From NCBI GenBank assembly GCA_922989275.2, contig OV277874.1:14744154-14808153 (forward strand): a stretch of DNA of 64,000 nt, in the 5' to 3' direction. The number at the start of each line of letters is the position of its first letter. Position 1 is the stretch's first letter. Position numbers and translations under genes: made by a program. Under the pieces are notes generated by a model that was not told the origin of the DNA, made no database searches, and saw only the letters and a list, made by a program, of their open reading frames with translations. Origin of the DNA: Gari tellinella (Eukaryota > Mollusca > Bivalvia > Cardiida > Psammobiidae). Positions 62,340 through 64,000 of the stretch are shown piece after piece.

Positions 62340-62636
62340 GAGCTGAGAGGTCAGTCAGAATAGTCGCGCGTGTTAGACAATAACATCCGGGTCAACCTAG
62401 GGTAACCGGAAGCAAAAATTTTAACGAAACTTTTTTTGTTCAACATGTTCATAAATAAAACGCGAGCAGGGTCGACCAGTATGTGAAAAATAGCTGAGAG
62501 GTCGCAAGTGATAGACAATAACTTCCGGGTCAACGTATGGGTAACCGGAAGCAAAATTTTTAACGAAACTTTTTTTGTTCAACATGTTCATAAATAAAAC
62601 GCGAGCAGGGTCGACCAGTCTGTGAAAAATAATGTA
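62340..62636. repeat. tandem duplication of about 145 bp
   Basis: AGCTGAGAGGTC starts each unit (62341 and 62493), and both contain TTCATAAATAAAACGCGAGC and GTCGACCAGT. Confidence 0.85.
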
Positions 62637-63149
62637 GCAAGTAGATCCGGCGGAAGTACAAAAAACCTACGAAGAAAAATCTATTCAATGTACATACAGG
62701 TCTAACATACAGGTCTAAAAATGTGAATTTTAACTTGAAATTTATTGTATACGTAGCTGTAGAAGCTCGCTTCGCTCGTTATAAGAACATCGGGCTACAG
62801 GTATTTAATGGGAAACAATAAAGTCTGTTCCACTAACTGAGGTTGATAAACCGGGGTGTGAATTTGGTCCTGGGAAAGTTTGCACTGGTTACACATAATG
62901 AACGTAAATTACGTTATTTATAAAAAGAGATAATACAGAAACATTTTATTTAGCACTTTCACAAATTCATGAATATTCATACAACATATGCAAATGAGTT
63001 GTTTGTGTGTATGACAAGGACATCCTCAGCAAAAACAGTTTGGATCATGACAATTCTTCAGAAATAGAGTTACTCTGCATTTCATCTGGGTCTAAACTAA
63101 CGGCTCCAGATAAGAGTAAGTAAACTGAACAAATCCATCATTTTTTCAC

Positions 63150-63260
63150 TTGTTTCAGCACCAAATCCTATGGTGTTACTACTGGTCAGAATCGACTCGA
63201 AGAGGCAATTCTAATGAGAAGTTGTCACCATAGGGGTTTAATTTAATGCAGAAATAAAGT
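63150..63260. repeat. diverged copy of the TCTCTTCGAGA hairpin repeat
   Basis: ACCAAATCCTATGGTGTTAC and AGAATCGACTCGAAGAGGC. Related to 43900-44060. Confidence 0.5.
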
Positions 63261-63366
63261 TTAAAGGTTATAATAGGGTTTAATGCAGAAAATATACCAT
63301 ACAGCACAGTATATTTCAGAAATAAAGATTTCCTTTTTCGAAATAATCCCCTTTTCAGGAGCCCTG

Positions 63367-63606
63367 GGACCCGTTTCATAAAACTTTGTATGACAAAAAC
63401 GGTCGTAAGTCAAAACTTTAAATAACATTTAATTTCTGATTTCTCTATCTAAAACAGTTTTGTGGCATCTCTTTGGAATCGTCTTTTCAAGACGATTCCA
63501 AAAAGATGTCACAAGACAGGATTAGATGGAGAAATAAATAAAAATTGAGATTTTTATAATCTGATTTACGACAACATTTGTCGTACGAAGTTTTATGAAA
63601 CGGCCC
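63367..63606. mobile_element. family F MITE
   Basis: GGACCCGTTTCATAAAAC to TTTTATGAAACGGCCC, flanked by CTG on both sides (63364-63366 and 63607-63609). Confidence 0.8.
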
Positions 63607-63859
63607 CTGATTTTAACTTTGTGCATTTTAGGTAGTTACTCTTTAGCTGCAAAGAGTAAAACAAACGTTTTCTCAGCATTGATTTGGACCCAAGCCATTT
63701 ACATGGTCCACTTTGTTAATGTTGATTTGTGCAATGACTTTGTATACCCCAAAAATTCTAAATATTGGGACACCCTCTATCACTGCTGTAACAATAAGGA
63801 CACTCCGAGTAGCTGCTATAATCAGAGCTCCAGATAAGAGGAGTATTTCAAAAACTAAT

Positions 63860-63995
63860 ATCCTTATTCCTGCATTAAACCCTATGACGTTACCATTCAT
63901 TATAATCGTCTCTTCGAGACAGTTCCAATGAGTAGTAACACCATAGGATTTGGTGCTGAAATAATGAGAAAACGTTGGATTTGTTCGGTTCACTC
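63860..63995. repeat. TCTCTTCGAGA hairpin repeat
   Basis: AATCGTCTCTTCGAGACAGT with flanks as at 43900-44060. The copy runs close to the window end. Confidence 0.6.
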
Positions 63996-64000
63996 AGTCT

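Overview
The window has two parts. Positions 1 to about 11,040 hold the right-hand portion of an AT-rich, intron-free, virus-like integrated element of the Polinton/Maverick type. Positions 11,041-64,000 are repeat-packed animal DNA. The miniature transposons, tRNA-derived repeats, long AGCTCACC-type repeats and a three-exon gene for a small secreted WAP/antistasin-like protein suggest a mollusc, most likely a bivalve. That is a judgement from memory of such genomes, not a database match.

Element (1-11,040). The left edge cuts the last 144 codons of a probable protein-primed family-B DNA polymerase (+ strand). Convergent with it, on the minus strand, run a DDE integrase, an OB-fold-like small protein, four small membrane proteins, a packaging ATPase with Walker A and B, a 422-aa candidate major capsid protein, a coiled-coil/beta fibre-like protein and a penton-like protein. 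A 511-aa conserved protein then lies on the plus strand, followed by a 441-aa coiled-coil membrane protein and a 185-aa membrane protein on the minus strand. All reading frames are open. Together they form a replication, integration and virion-assembly module. Six or seven products carry membrane segments, which suggests a virion with a lipid layer. The right end has an 11-bp tandem repeat, G-rich iterations and a 23-bp inverted repeat, and it abuts a truncated host transposon.

Host part. One gene is supported (38,528-41,390). Most of the rest is non-autonomous transposons, called here by family. A: TA target, ends CAGTGGAGAATCTG. B: TA, CAGTGCTCCCTC. C: TTAA, CCCTTCACTGCC and relatives. D: TTAA, CCCTTTGAACCC. 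E: TTAA, CCCATTACCCCATA, with a hairpin containing CATTCTGCTTTAC. F: CWG, GGGCCCGTTT. G: TTAA, AGGGACTCGCAACC, carrying a tRNA-like module. H: 8-bp target, CACAGGGGACCGTC (hAT-like). I: about 490 bp with a hairpin end. J: TA, CAGTCGAACTTCGATATC. Families A, B, C, D and one F member share a central palindrome of the form CAAACAG-arm-GATCAGA-stem-TCTGATC-arm-CTGTTTG. Its arms differ between families but stay self-complementary.

A four-level nest with target duplications at each level lies at 50,709-56,465: H holds F, which holds a gag-only LTR retrotransposon, which holds a TA-type element. Decayed LINE and Tc1/mariner fragments, tRNA-derived repeats and a minisatellite complete the picture.
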